Below the pieces are notes generated by a model that did not search any database, was not told where the DNA came from, and saw only the letters and a list, made by a program, of their open reading frames with translations. Shown piece by piece: positions 44,925 through 53,706 of a stretch of 62,895 bases of DNA. The translations under genes were made by a program, and so were the position numbers. How positions within the stretch are numbered: the stretch's first letter is position 1; each line of letters opens with the position of its first letter. This DNA is from Gammaproteobacteria bacterium (GTDB lineage Bacteria; Pseudomonadota; Gammaproteobacteria; DSM-16500): assembly GCA_021324335.1 (NCBI GenBank), contig JAJPJH010000035.1:1-62895 (forward strand), in the 5' to 3' direction.

Positions 44925-44952
44925 TTAAAAGTTAAAAGTTAAAAGTTAAAAG
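44925..44952. repeat. Four tandem copies of TTAAAAG in the leader of the gene at 44963
   Basis: TTAAAAG is repeated four times without mismatch and runs into the ribosome binding site AAGGA. Copy-number change by slippage would alter promoter or leader spacing in 7-bp steps. Confidence 0.85.
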
Positions 44953-44962
44953 GAAAAGATCT

Positions 44963-45838
44963 ATGCAATTAATAGAAAATAATAAAACATATTTAACAAA
45001 ATATGCGGTTGATCAGTTTATTAAGAATGGTATCCATTCTACCGAATTGGCAATGGAAGCAAATACAATAACCGTCCTACTCAAGTCAGGAAAATCCTTA
45101 CAATTTATTTCAGAAGAAGATTATCTGGCCTGTAAAAAGATATTATCAGAAATTAATATTATTAATGAGCGATTATCAATAATCGCCGGTTCAGAGAATG
45201 GCTGCAAGCTTGAGGAAGAGAGAATAATAAATGATTATTCCATCAAATATACGGATTTTATAGATAATAAATCAATTTTGATTAACAGAGGGAACTTTCA
45301 ATTAACAATAGGAGTTAGTTCAGATGAATCTGGTATTACACGGCTTTTTTATAGTTCCTGTCATGGGACGCTCGATGATGTGAATGAAGCGTTAAATGTA
45401 CTTGCACCTCATTTTCCAAAAATCTTTAAACAAACGCCAGCGAAAAAGTGTGAAATTTCTGTGCTTGAAATAGCCAAACCATCAATGACTAGCGGAAAAA
45501 ATAACTCTAGAATGGGGACGACATCAACTATTTATAAAGGTTTATCTAAGAATGTGGATCTCAATAACAATAATAACAACAATAATAATAACAATACACA
45601 AATGGTGGGGACCGAGCAGCAAAAAGATACTCCCACAATAGATCCTGAGGAAAGAATTAAAGAGCTAGAGGCAAAAATTACCCATCTAGAAAAAGTCAAT
45701 GAGCTTTTACAATCAGAGCAACAGGATCTATTTAATGAAAATAGAGAACTTCGAGCTCAAAATGAAGAGCTCCAAGCTCGGTTAGAAAAAAGAGATAACA
45801 TAACTAATAGCCCAGCTCAGCCTAAATGGAAATGGTAG
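44963..45838 (+). CDS. Orphan protein with polyasparagine linker and C-terminal coiled coil
   Basis: The 291-residue protein has an N-terminal globular part of about 190 residues without known motif, an 11-residue Asn run (codons 45563-45595, all AAT/AAC), and a strong coiled coil at about 230-275 (RIKELEAKITHLEKVNELL, ENRELRAQNEELQARLEKR) with heptad leucines. The tail is NSPAQPKWKW. It has no signal peptide. AAGGA precedes the ATG. The layout suggests an oligomerising or partner-binding protein; it could be a secreted effector. Confidence 0.6.
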   Translation: MQLIENNKTYLTKYAVDQFIKNGIHSTELAMEANTITVLLKSGKSLQFISEEDYLACKKILSEINIINERLSIIAGSENGCKLEEERIINDYSIKYTDFIDNKSILINRGNFQLTIGVSSDESGITRLFYSSCHGTLDDVNEALNVLAPHFPKIFKQTPAKKCEISVLEIAKPSMTSGKNNSRMGTTSTIYKGLSKNVDLNNNNNNNNNNNTQMVGTEQQKDTPTIDPEERIKELEAKITHLEKVNELLQSEQQDLFNENRELRAQNEELQARLEKRDNITNSPAQPKWKW

Positions 45839-45876
45839 AGATGTTTATAGAAGAGAATGTTTATTCAATCATGTTC

Positions 45877-45919
45877 TCCGGGACATTTAGCGCTGTTTTT
45901 TAGCACTAAATATCCCGGA
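45877..45919. repeat. Long inverted repeat between two orphan genes
   Basis: Arms 45877-45894 and 45902-45919 (18 bases, cores TCCGGGA/TCCCGGA) form a stem that is perfect on the minus strand apart from two G-U pairs. It lies downstream of the convergent genes at 44963 and 46014 and probably terminates the minus-strand one, although no good T-run follows. Confidence 0.55.
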
Positions 45920-46013
45920 TTTCTCCATATTCAGCGCAAACGTCTGCAGATAAAACCGTAGTAGCCTTAGAAGTGTATTTTACTATTACATCGGTTACTG
46001 GATATATTAACTA

Positions 46014-46694
46014 TTAATGCTTGAAACTAATTTCTAAATGTGTTGCTAAATAGGCTAACCCAGCAACACTCGCGGTGGCAGCGGTAGCCAATACAATTCT
46101 TCCAAACAGTCTGCATTTGTCATGATAATAAAGTTTACATTTATCTTGTTTGAAACGAGCTTCTAAATTCGAGAAGTCAACTATTTCATAGTCATGATAG
46201 GTATCTTTATCGCTTTCATGTATTTTAAGTTGTCCTTCAAGTGGTTGAACATTTTTGCTGTTTGCGATGAAATACGTTATTTTGCTAGTGCGTTTCTTGC
46301 TATCGTGACGTAGCTGATATTCAGAGTCGGCATTAATAATTATTTTTTCTTCTTGAGGTTGAATGTTTTCCAAAATATTTTTGCACTGGACTTTATAAAT
46401 GGCAGGTTGTTTTAAGGTGTCATACATGCTTCCTGTGCGTAAATATCTAGCATATTCTAAGGCATCTTCTTTTTTATAGAATAGCTTTATTTCTTTTCCT
46501 TTAGGAAAAGCATTGATAATTTCTTTTGCTGGAATGAAGTCACGGTAAATAAAGCCGATTGATCCTGAAACGCCATGCTCGCCCGTTACATATGCTATTG
46601 GTTCTCCTACTGCGTAAAATATTTCCTGGGGCAATTTAGGTGAATGTTTATTATGTTTTGAAAATAAAGAATGAGAAGAGGATCTATTATTCAT
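46014..46694 (-). CDS. Orphan 226-residue protein with C-terminal membrane helix
   Basis: I do not recognise a domain. Residues about 25-100 (EIFYAVGEPIAYVTGEHGVSG, GFIYRDFIPAKEII, KLFYKKEDALEYARYL) look like a compact alpha/beta fold. The C-terminus has one hydrophobic helix (IVLATAATASVAGLAYLATHL). This tail-anchor layout is seen in some effectors. A broken paralogue copy lies 1.2 kb away. Confidence 0.6.
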   Translation of the reverse strand: MNNRSSSHSLFSKHNKHSPKLPQEIFYAVGEPIAYVTGEHGVSGSIGFIYRDFIPAKEIINAFPKGKEIKLFYKKEDALEYARYLRTGSMYDTLKQPAIYKVQCKNILENIQPQEEKIIINADSEYQLRHDSKKRTSKITYFIANSKNVQPLEGQLKIHESDKDTYHDYEIVDFSNLEARFKQDKCKLYYHDKCRLFGRIVLATAATASVAGLAYLATHLEISFKH

Positions 46695-46893
46695 TTTGTT
46701 CCTTTTGGATATTATTATGAGTTAATTGTTTATTTTTCTAAAATTATAATCTACCATTTCTTAAAAGCAACTATTTCTTGAGGGAGAGAAGCGATTTGTG
46801 TGGTATCTCCTTTAAAGATCAAGCAAATTTATACAATTTATCCTATACTGTATTTTGGGTATTTTTGCAGAGATAGATATATATAGGAAGAAC

Positions 46894-47841
46894 ATGATTT
46901 TTAATTGGAAATATTTTATTTATTTTATCCTCATCGTTACCGTTGCGTTTTGCATTTATTATTTTTCTCCTTACGCACAAAGCTACTGGATGATTGCCAT
47001 CCTTTTAGCATTATCTCTGATTAAAGAAGGAAATACATTTAGCCAACGCATTCTCTTAATTGCCGCTACAGGTAGTGTAATAGCTATCACCAGTTTACTG
47101 GCAAGTTTATTGGCTCCTTCTGCTTTTGTTCTCGCTCTATATTTATTTTTTCTTATTGCAGGTGGTACATGGGTAAATCAAAGCCGTAACCGCTATTTCT
47201 TTCCTACTTTATTGATTGGCATATTCACGATTTTTGCTGCTATTCATTCTGTTCCATGGTCTCAAGAAGTAAGCAGACTATTATTTACAATGGCAGCTAC
47301 GATTATCGTCTTAATTTGCCAGCTATTATTTTGGCGGAATTTTTTTCAATATGAAATTAACTGTCGTACCCAGGTGCTTTTACGTCAATTAAGATTCCTT
47401 ACGCAAGAAATCTTCTTCTGTTTCTTACAGCCAGAATATGCTACGAATCTTTATTTATTCGAGCGGCGATTACACGTCAAGAAAAAACGATTCATGCAAG
47501 CTTTCATCAGATTACGAGTTATACAAGCAAATTCTGTGATAATTTTAAAATTAGAAAAAATTTACGATATCCTTCTTGATTGTGCTCAACTCCGCCGGCG
47601 AGTAAAAGATTATCATTTGTTTTCACTTTGTTTGACTGAATTTAAAGCTATATCAGAAGAACTTAACAAATTATTCACCACCCTTTCCTTCACTTCGCCT
47701 AACTCAACCGCTGATTTAGAACAAACGATATATCGTCTAGAAGAAACGTATCTGCATGTATTGCAAGTCACCTCACCTGATCCTATCGTTTTTTTATTTT
47801 TTCTCTCCAGTTTAAAAGAGTTATGTAAGGAGGTAGCATGA
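46894..47841 (+). CDS. FUSC-like membrane protein, N-terminal half
   Basis: With the ATG at 46894 (AGGAAG before it) the product has 315 residues: about six membrane helices in the first 150 residues, then a cytoplasmic helical domain. The plan is that of one half of FUSC/aromatic-acid-efflux proteins (YccS/AaeB family), which usually repeat this unit twice in one chain of 650-700 residues. The second half is encoded by the overlapping downstream gene. Confidence 0.7.
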   Translation: MIFNWKYFIYFILIVTVAFCIYYFSPYAQSYWMIAILLALSLIKEGNTFSQRILLIAATGSVIAITSLLASLLAPSAFVLALYLFFLIAGGTWVNQSRNRYFFPTLLIGIFTIFAAIHSVPWSQEVSRLLFTMAATIIVLICQLLFWRNFFQYEINCRTQVLLRQLRFLTQEIFFCFLQPEYATNLYLFERRLHVKKKRFMQAFIRLRVIQANSVIILKLEKIYDILLDCAQLRRRVKDYHLFSLCLTEFKAISEELNKLFTTLSFTSPNSTADLEQTIYRLEETYLHVLQVTSPDPIVFLFFLSSLKELCKEVA

Positions 47842-48671
47842 AATACTATCCTACTTATTTTCCTGCTCGTCATGCTTTAAGCGTAGGATTGACCGTCTTT
47901 CTTGCTGCACTGGTTAATTATTATTTTGCATTCAGTGAAAATGGTTGGATCATATTAACGGCTTTTCTAGTAAGCCAAACCACACGTGGTACACCATTGC
48001 GCCAAGGCATTATTTTTTCATTTATCATTATGGTATTAATAGTTTTAATTTCTATCGTGGTGCTGAATATCACCACGATGGAGTTACTTCGCAATCAAAT
48101 TATTGATGTTTGTATAGGGGCGGCTATCAGTATTGTCTGTAATCAATTCTTTCTTCCTGTGCATTTGGATGTGGAATTTCGTCAAAGCCTTATTCCTTTA
48201 TTAAAAACCATTCGTGATAAATCAACATTGGCATTACCGAGTAATTATCCCGAATGGGTTTATGAGGTCGGATTTAATCCAGGCTTACGTTCGGGGTTTA
48301 GGTTTTTTCTTTTGCACCTTGATTGGATTGCTGAAATAAGTTGTTCTATCAATTACCTCTTACCACTTTGCGAAAAGACAGAGGCATTTCAAGCCGTATC
48401 TGAAAAAATTGCTACGGTTATGCAAAAGAATGATGAATTGTTAGATATTCTATTAGAGTATTTTGAAAGCAATACCTTAAAAGGCATTCATTCCGATTTC
48501 ACCAGTGATATGGCTGCCTTAGAACAAGCCGTGCGTCACATCCTTCCAGGGCGATTGGAGTTATTAGATATTTCCCCTGATTATGTCCGATTAGCTGCAT
48601 TAGTTCGCGATATGAAAGACATTCGCCAATTATTATTGCAATTAGTCATGTCTGTTTCACCGATAAAATAG
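47838..48671 (+). CDS. FUSC-like membrane protein, C-terminal half
   Basis: The 277-residue product starts YFPARHALSVGLTVFLAALVNYYFAFSENGWIILTAFLVSQTTRGTPLRQ, which resembles the membrane unit of FUSC proteins (GWIxLTAxxVxQPxxGxTxxR type), followed by a cytoplasmic helical domain. The ATGA overlap with the upstream gene indicates equal production, so the two probably form one two-subunit exporter of aromatic or toxic acids. The substrate is unknown. Confidence 0.72.
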   Translation: MKYYPTYFPARHALSVGLTVFLAALVNYYFAFSENGWIILTAFLVSQTTRGTPLRQGIIFSFIIMVLIVLISIVVLNITTMELLRNQIIDVCIGAAISIVCNQFFLPVHLDVEFRQSLIPLLKTIRDKSTLALPSNYPEWVYEVGFNPGLRSGFRFFLLHLDWIAEISCSINYLLPLCEKTEAFQAVSEKIATVMQKNDELLDILLEYFESNTLKGIHSDFTSDMAALEQAVRHILPGRLELLDISPDYVRLAALVRDMKDIRQLLLQLVMSVSPIK

Positions 48672-48672
48672 T

Positions 48673-49836
48673 TCATCGTGGGGCGATATAGCCACCCGGC
48701 ACGCCTGCTTTGGAAAATACCACCTGCCACAATTGGTTTACGCGCGCCCTAAAACTGCCTGCACAAGAAAGTAAATAATACGTCCACATACGATAAAATC
48801 GCTCATCATACTTCGTTTGCAAGCTGTCCCACTGTTTAGCGAAGTTCTCATGCCAGGCCATTAACGTATTATCATAATAAGCACCAAAATTATGCCAATC
48901 TTCCATGACAAAAAGTTTTTCGCAGGTTTTAGCAATTTGCGCAATGGAAGGCAGCATGCCATTCGGGAAAATATATTTCAAGATCCACTCATTAGCCATA
49001 GGCGATGTTTCATTCGACCCAATGGTATGCAATAAAAATAATCCATCATCTGTTAAAGCCCGATGAGCGATTTTCATGAAGGTAGAATAATTAGCATGGC
49101 CAACATGCTCAAACATACCAACAGATACCACGCGATCAAATTTTTCATGCACATCGCGGTAATCTTTTAGATAAATAGTAACAGGTAAATCTTTGCAAAA
49201 TTCTTTCGCATAGTCATATTGCTGCTGTGAGATTGTCACACCGACAACGGTAACACCATATTTTTCTGCTGCATATTTGGCCAAACCTCCCCATCCACAG
49301 CCTATATCTAATAATCGTAAACCAGGTTTAAGCTGCAATTTTTGACAGATTAACTCTAGTTTAGCTTGTTGTGCTTCTTCTAAGGTGCGTGCTTCTTTCC
49401 AATAACCACAACTGTAAATCATATATTTATCTAACATCACTGTAAAAAGTGAATTGCCTAAATCATAATGCGTATATGCAACTTCTTTGGCGCGGTGTTT
49501 TGATTGGAAGTTAATCACTTTTGCTAATAATTGCCGCATATAAAAAGAGAAAGGAATTTTAGCAACCGAATCTAATTTTGCTCGGAGAATTTTTTCAAAG
49601 AAAATATCAAGCCGTTCACAATCCCACCATTTTTCCATGTAAGATTCGCCTAAACCTAACGAACCTTCTTGAAAAACCCGATCATAGAAATCATCTCTGT
49701 GCACTTGAATATCCCACGGCTCGCTGCCATTGATGGTAATACCAGCAGATTGTAATAGTTGTTGTGCAAGTGCTTTTGAAGAAACTTTTTTATTGCTTAT
49801 CACAGCTTGGTTGGCATTGGCTGATATTTTTTCCAT
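48673..49836 (-). CDS. cfa: Cyclopropane-fatty-acyl-phospholipid synthase
   Basis: The 387-residue enzyme has GSLGLGESYMEKWWDCERLD, HYDLGNSLFTVMLDKYMIYSCGYW, the SAM site LLDIGCGWGGLAKYAAEKYGV and the C-terminal WHNFGAYYDNTLMAWHENF. It methylenates unsaturated acyl chains in the membrane, a stationary-phase and acid-stress adaptation. GGAG before the ATG at 49836 sets the start. Confidence 0.96.
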   Translation of the reverse strand: MEKISANANQAVISNKKVSSKALAQQLLQSAGITINGSEPWDIQVHRDDFYDRVFQEGSLGLGESYMEKWWDCERLDIFFEKILRAKLDSVAKIPFSFYMRQLLAKVINFQSKHRAKEVAYTHYDLGNSLFTVMLDKYMIYSCGYWKEARTLEEAQQAKLELICQKLQLKPGLRLLDIGCGWGGLAKYAAEKYGVTVVGVTISQQQYDYAKEFCKDLPVTIYLKDYRDVHEKFDRVVSVGMFEHVGHANYSTFMKIAHRALTDDGLFLLHTIGSNETSPMANEWILKYIFPNGMLPSIAQIAKTCEKLFVMEDWHNFGAYYDNTLMAWHENFAKQWDSLQTKYDERFYRMWTYYLLSCAGSFRARVNQLWQVVFSKAGVPGGYIAPR

Positions 49837-49870
49837 AATATGCTCCAATTACTTAGCTATTTGTAATATC

Positions 49871-51163
49871 TTACACCTGAACACTCGTATTCTCCCCAAG
49901 TTTTTGCCATAAAGTGAAAAAGTCAGGGTAAATTTTATTCACACATTCCGCATGATCAATAATTACACCAGGTGATTTCAGTCCTAACAATGAAAATCCC
50001 ATAGCAAGATGATAATCATGAAAAGAATTAATAATACCGCCAAGCGGTGTAGCGGGAAAGATTTTGATCCAATCATTTCCTGTTTCAACCTGTATGCCTA
50101 TTTTAGTAAAAATCGTTTTGACGGCCATCAGGCGATCTAATTCTTTTTGTTGCAAGGTACCAATATGTGCAATACGTGTAGGTGATTGAGCAAATGGAGC
50201 AATGCCAATTAAAGCCGTGAAAGTATGAGCGAATTCTTTCATGCTAACTTCAACACCGTTTAATGTTTTTGGCCCTTTTAGGGTGAACCCATGGGGTGTC
50301 TGTTGAAGATGGCAGCCCATTTTTTCTAGTACAGATAAAAATTTTGCGTCTATTTGTTTTGATTGTAAAGGATTAACGGATTGGATAGTAATTTCACCAC
50401 CTGTTACTGCGGCTGCTGCAAAAAAATAAGCAGCGATAGAAAAATGTGGTTCAATGGCATAATCTCTTGCTTGATAACGCTGAGGGGTGGGTACTAATAA
50501 TTGTCCTTGAGAAATGCGATGAACTAATACCCCGAATTCTGCCATGAGAGTGCATGTCATTTCGATATAAGGATTGTTTTCTTTGCTTAATATTTTAAAA
50601 GTAAATGGCGATCTCGCATAAGGTGCGATCATTAATAAAGAAGAAATAATTTGAGAGGGCGTGCTGTTATCAAACAAAATTTCACCACCCTCTAATGTGT
50701 CAGAACCCATCATGGTAAGCGGTAGTTTATTGACATCACTGGGAATAAATTGCACGCCTTGACGAATTAAAATAGCGATTAATTGAGATAAAAGCTGTTT
50801 ATGTAATCGATCTGAACCGTCGAAAAAATAAACGCCAGAAGTGGCGGCACATGCTGTGATTAAAAACTGGGTGATTAAGAGAGAGTGATGGCAATTTATT
50901 GTGGCTTGCTTATTCGGAAATTTTCCTGCCCCGCCAGCGATGATGCAAGACCGGGCTTTTTCATCCAATTGCGTGACGATGCCGAGTTGGTGTAAAGCTT
51001 GAATGAATGTTTTTGTTTCCTCGCAAATCAAGAGGTCGGAAATTTCGGATACGCCTTCTGCTAAAGCAGCGAGTAGCAAAGCGCGTAATGAAAGACTTTT
51101 GGAACCGGGCATTATCAGTTTCGCGTGTAGCGGTTCCTTAAGAGGATGAATCACTTGTTGCAT
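49871..51163 (-). CDS. AroA-like (EPSP synthase family) protein lacking key catalytic residues
   Basis: The 430-residue protein aligns end to end with EPSP synthase (PGSKSLSLRALLLAALAEG, SQIISSLLMIAPYA, KELDRLMAVKTIFTKIG, CVNKIYPDF). By comparison with E. coli AroA from memory, Asn26 is Leu, the NAGTAMRP loop is replaced by INCHHSLLITQ, Arg124 is Gln, the catalytic Asp313 region reads FAHTFTAL with His, and Arg386 is His. The lysines of the PGSKS, KExDR and K411 sites remain. It may act on another substrate or be a pseudoenzyme; the true aroA may lie elsewhere. It sits 34 bp upstream of cfa on the same strand. Confidence 0.75.
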   Translation of the reverse strand: MQQVIHPLKEPLHAKLIMPGSKSLSLRALLLAALAEGVSEISDLLICEETKTFIQALHQLGIVTQLDEKARSCIIAGGAGKFPNKQATINCHHSLLITQFLITACAATSGVYFFDGSDRLHKQLLSQLIAILIRQGVQFIPSDVNKLPLTMMGSDTLEGGEILFDNSTPSQIISSLLMIAPYARSPFTFKILSKENNPYIEMTCTLMAEFGVLVHRISQGQLLVPTPQRYQARDYAIEPHFSIAAYFFAAAAVTGGEITIQSVNPLQSKQIDAKFLSVLEKMGCHLQQTPHGFTLKGPKTLNGVEVSMKEFAHTFTALIGIAPFAQSPTRIAHIGTLQQKELDRLMAVKTIFTKIGIQVETGNDWIKIFPATPLGGIINSFHDYHLAMGFSLLGLKSPGVIIDHAECVNKIYPDFFTLWQKLGENTSVQV

Positions 51164-51405
51164 GGGGCTTCCTTGTCCATTAGTACTATTATCTTAGCAG
51201 ATTAGGACATTCTAGCCAGTTTATTATCAAAATTGAACTGTTAGCTTGAGAGGATGCTTGATCAAATATTATACAATAAAATTAAATTTTAGTTTCCTTA
51301 AAGTATTGAATTTAGTAATGGAAGGCGAAATAACGCTAATTTTAGCCTGCTAAAGTCCCCTTGAGCTAAAAGATAATTTTTATCTGCTATATTTTAATTA
51401 TAAAT

Positions 51406-51435
51406 ATCATATAAAACGAGATCACATAAAACGAG
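51406..51435. repeat. 15-bp tandem duplication before the ankyrin gene
   Basis: Two adjacent 15-bp units (ATCATATAAAACGAG, ATCACATAAAACGAG) differ at one base. The second runs into GAGGGGG, the ribosome binding site of the gene at 51445. The rest of 51164-51405 is AT-rich with no visible gene. Confidence 0.8.
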
Positions 51436-51444
51436 GGGGTCATT

Positions 51445-53646
51445 ATGCCTCATCCTATCCCGCTAGGACAAAAGTGGCTTACCACACGAATGCAGGCGTT
51501 GAAGTATAAACCGGATTCAGCAGGCGTATGTCAGGGTTTTTGTGGTATGGGAATGCAGGCTATCCTGGCAGATGATTTAGCTACTTTTAATAAGCGCAAC
51601 CATCTTATAAATAGTATTCCAGTAGAGAAATTTAAAAGTAAAGTGGATGCTATAATCCAGCGTCATGCAGCTATTTTTCAAGAACTCAGAGAAAAAATTA
51701 TTCAAGCAAAAGAATTTACAAGTAAAGAAAAAGAAGAACTGGAAAATGATAATAAAGTTAAGAAAAAAATTGAAAAACTAATATTTGCTATCAATGCATT
51801 AATTAAAGAAGGTAAGCTTGAGGAAGATAAAGCAGCAGATGAATTTGAAAAACGAAAAGAATCATTGTTGTTTAATGCATTTGTTCAGAAAAAATGGCAT
51901 GAAAAATTTCAACAATTCCCTTTGGATGAGCGTATCATATCAGAAATGTACAATTTTTTTGATGGTATTGAATTATTTCACCAGCCGCCCCTATATCCAG
52001 ATTGTTTTGAAAAAACAGCCACACTTAAAACACAAGACATAATGTTTTCTTTGCCGCTGACTGCACCTCTAATGCTTGAAACCGAAGGTATTGACATTAG
52101 CCAAGTTGGTAGCTTTTCCGGTGTTTATTCTCACGGAGAATTAATAAATTGTCTTGGTCTCCTACAGCAAATAATTAATCAAGCAAATCCTCCTGTCACT
52201 AAACCGGTTGCTCTGGCTTTAGGGTCTGGTAATCATGAAATGACTATCGGTTATCATCCCGTTAAAAAAGAATGGTATTTTGTAGATATTAATCAAGCGG
52301 AGGAAATTAATCGTTCTTTTACGTCAGTCGATGAATTAGCTAGGAAAGTTATTGGAGGTTTTTCAAGTGGTCTTTTAGGTGGTTTTTCAAATAATCAAAT
52401 TGCTATATTCACAACAAAAGTTTTCTGCAACAAATCAGACGAAGAAACATTGAGAAAATGTATGGTTAAATTAAAAGAAGACGAGGAATGGACAAAAATT
52501 CATGATGTTACACCTGAGAAAGCTACGTTAACTGATCCTGCTAATATAACATGGCTTTATGTAGCGGCACAGTGCGGTGACTTCGATACGATAAAAAAAT
52601 TGATAGAAGCAGGCGCTGAGCTGAATTATCAAAATGGAAGGGGTGGTAACACAGCACTTGGTATAGCATCACAGAATGGTCACCACGAGGTGGTACACGC
52701 ATTAATAGAAGCAAAGGCAGAAGTCGATCAGCAGGATTTTAGGGGTCGTACGCCACTTTGGCTAGCATCGCAGAATGGTCATCTTGCTATCCTAAAGGAA
52801 TTGTTAAAAGAAAAGGTGGACCTTAATCATTCAGATAAGTGGGGTGACACGCCATTTTATGCAGCGTCGTATCATGGTCATTACGAGGTGGTAAAAGAAT
52901 TAATAGAAGCTGGGGCAAGGCTGGATTGTCCAAATAATAAAGATAAGAGACCGCTTTGGATAGCAGCACAGAATGGTCATTTTAATATCGTAAGAGAGTT
53001 GCTAAAAAATGGGGCTAACGCCGGATTAACATCTACTTTGAAAAGAGATCCTTTACTCTCTGACACCAACACCAAATTGAAAGCATTAGCTTATAAGAAG
53101 CGGCAGAATGATTCACCTAACATTACGGTAACGCCAATGGAAATAGCCGATGCAAAAGGACACGTAGAGATAGCGAGCCTAATAAAATATCACCTCGAAT
53201 TGCAACAACCATTAGCTAATACTCCCCGAATTAAAGCAATACGACATTACTATGACAAATGTTTTGCAATTGAAAATGAAAGCCAAATTAAAGATATACT
53301 AAAAAATTTCCATGATTTTGATGAGATAGCACAGAGTTTATCAAACATTCAATATCGATCTGTTACTCTTTTTCACGGTGAAAATAAAGAGCGAGAAGCA
53401 AAGATTAATGATATTAAAACATTGGTTGATGAAGCTTATCAAAAGATTACATTAGAGACCACCGATCTTACAACTGCTCTAGAATTTTTAAAAAATGGCG
53501 CAAGAAAAATCAGTGAAGAGACGAAGGAAGATCATACGAAAAAAGGTGTGCCGCTGATGAGTACGCTTTTTACCAAAAGTCGACTGGCAAATGAAATTGA
53601 TAAGATTGTTCCACCGCTTGCAGCGACGAGATCGAAGAAAATTTGA
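51445..53646 (+). CDS. Ankyrin-repeat protein with a YopT-like cysteine-protease N-terminus; candidate effector
   Basis: The 733-residue protein has an N-terminal half with SAGVCQGFCGMGMQ (Cys29), and much later GSGNHEMTIGYHPVKKEWYFVDIN (His264, Asp281). This Cys ... H ... D layout is that of papain-like C58/YopT-type proteases, in which 'HAxxL....WxFFDPN' surrounds the last two residues. Charged coiled-coil sequence lies between (about 61-140). Residues about 360-530 form four to five ankyrin repeats (LYVAAQCGDFDTIKKLIEAGAELN, ALGIASQNGHHEVVHALIEAKAEVD, and so on). The C-terminal 200 residues are helical. No signal peptide; GAGGGGG precedes the ATG. Both modules are typical of host-directed effectors. 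Confidence 0.7.
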   Translation: MPHPIPLGQKWLTTRMQALKYKPDSAGVCQGFCGMGMQAILADDLATFNKRNHLINSIPVEKFKSKVDAIIQRHAAIFQELREKIIQAKEFTSKEKEELENDNKVKKKIEKLIFAINALIKEGKLEEDKAADEFEKRKESLLFNAFVQKKWHEKFQQFPLDERIISEMYNFFDGIELFHQPPLYPDCFEKTATLKTQDIMFSLPLTAPLMLETEGIDISQVGSFSGVYSHGELINCLGLLQQIINQANPPVTKPVALALGSGNHEMTIGYHPVKKEWYFVDINQAEEINRSFTSVDELARKVIGGFSSGLLGGFSNNQIAIFTTKVFCNKSDEETLRKCMVKLKEDEEWTKIHDVTPEKATLTDPANITWLYVAAQCGDFDTIKKLIEAGAELNYQNGRGGNTALGIASQNGHHEVVHALIEAKAEVDQQDFRGRTPLWLASQNGHLAILKELLKEKVDLNHSDKWGDTPFYAASYHGHYEVVKELIEAGARLDCPNNKDKRPLWIAAQNGHFNIVRELLKNGANAGLTSTLKRDPLLSDTNTKLKALAYKKRQNDSPNITVTPMEIADAKGHVEIASLIKYHLELQQPLANTPRIKAIRHYYDKCFAIENESQIKDILKNFHDFDEIAQSLSNIQYRSVTLFHGENKEREAKINDIKTLVDEAYQKITLETTDLTTALEFLKNGARKISEETKEDHTKKGVPLMSTLFTKSRLANEIDKIVPPLAATRSKKI

Positions 53647-53706
53647 AAAAGGTTTCATTAAAATCCGTTTTTTAGTATAAGGATGGATTAGATACGATAT
53701 TATGCT

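Noticed and set aside
45563..45595. AAY repeat as an on/off phase switch or short repeat array
   Set aside because: Units are whole codons, so length change keeps the frame; there are no spacers, so it is not an array of another kind.
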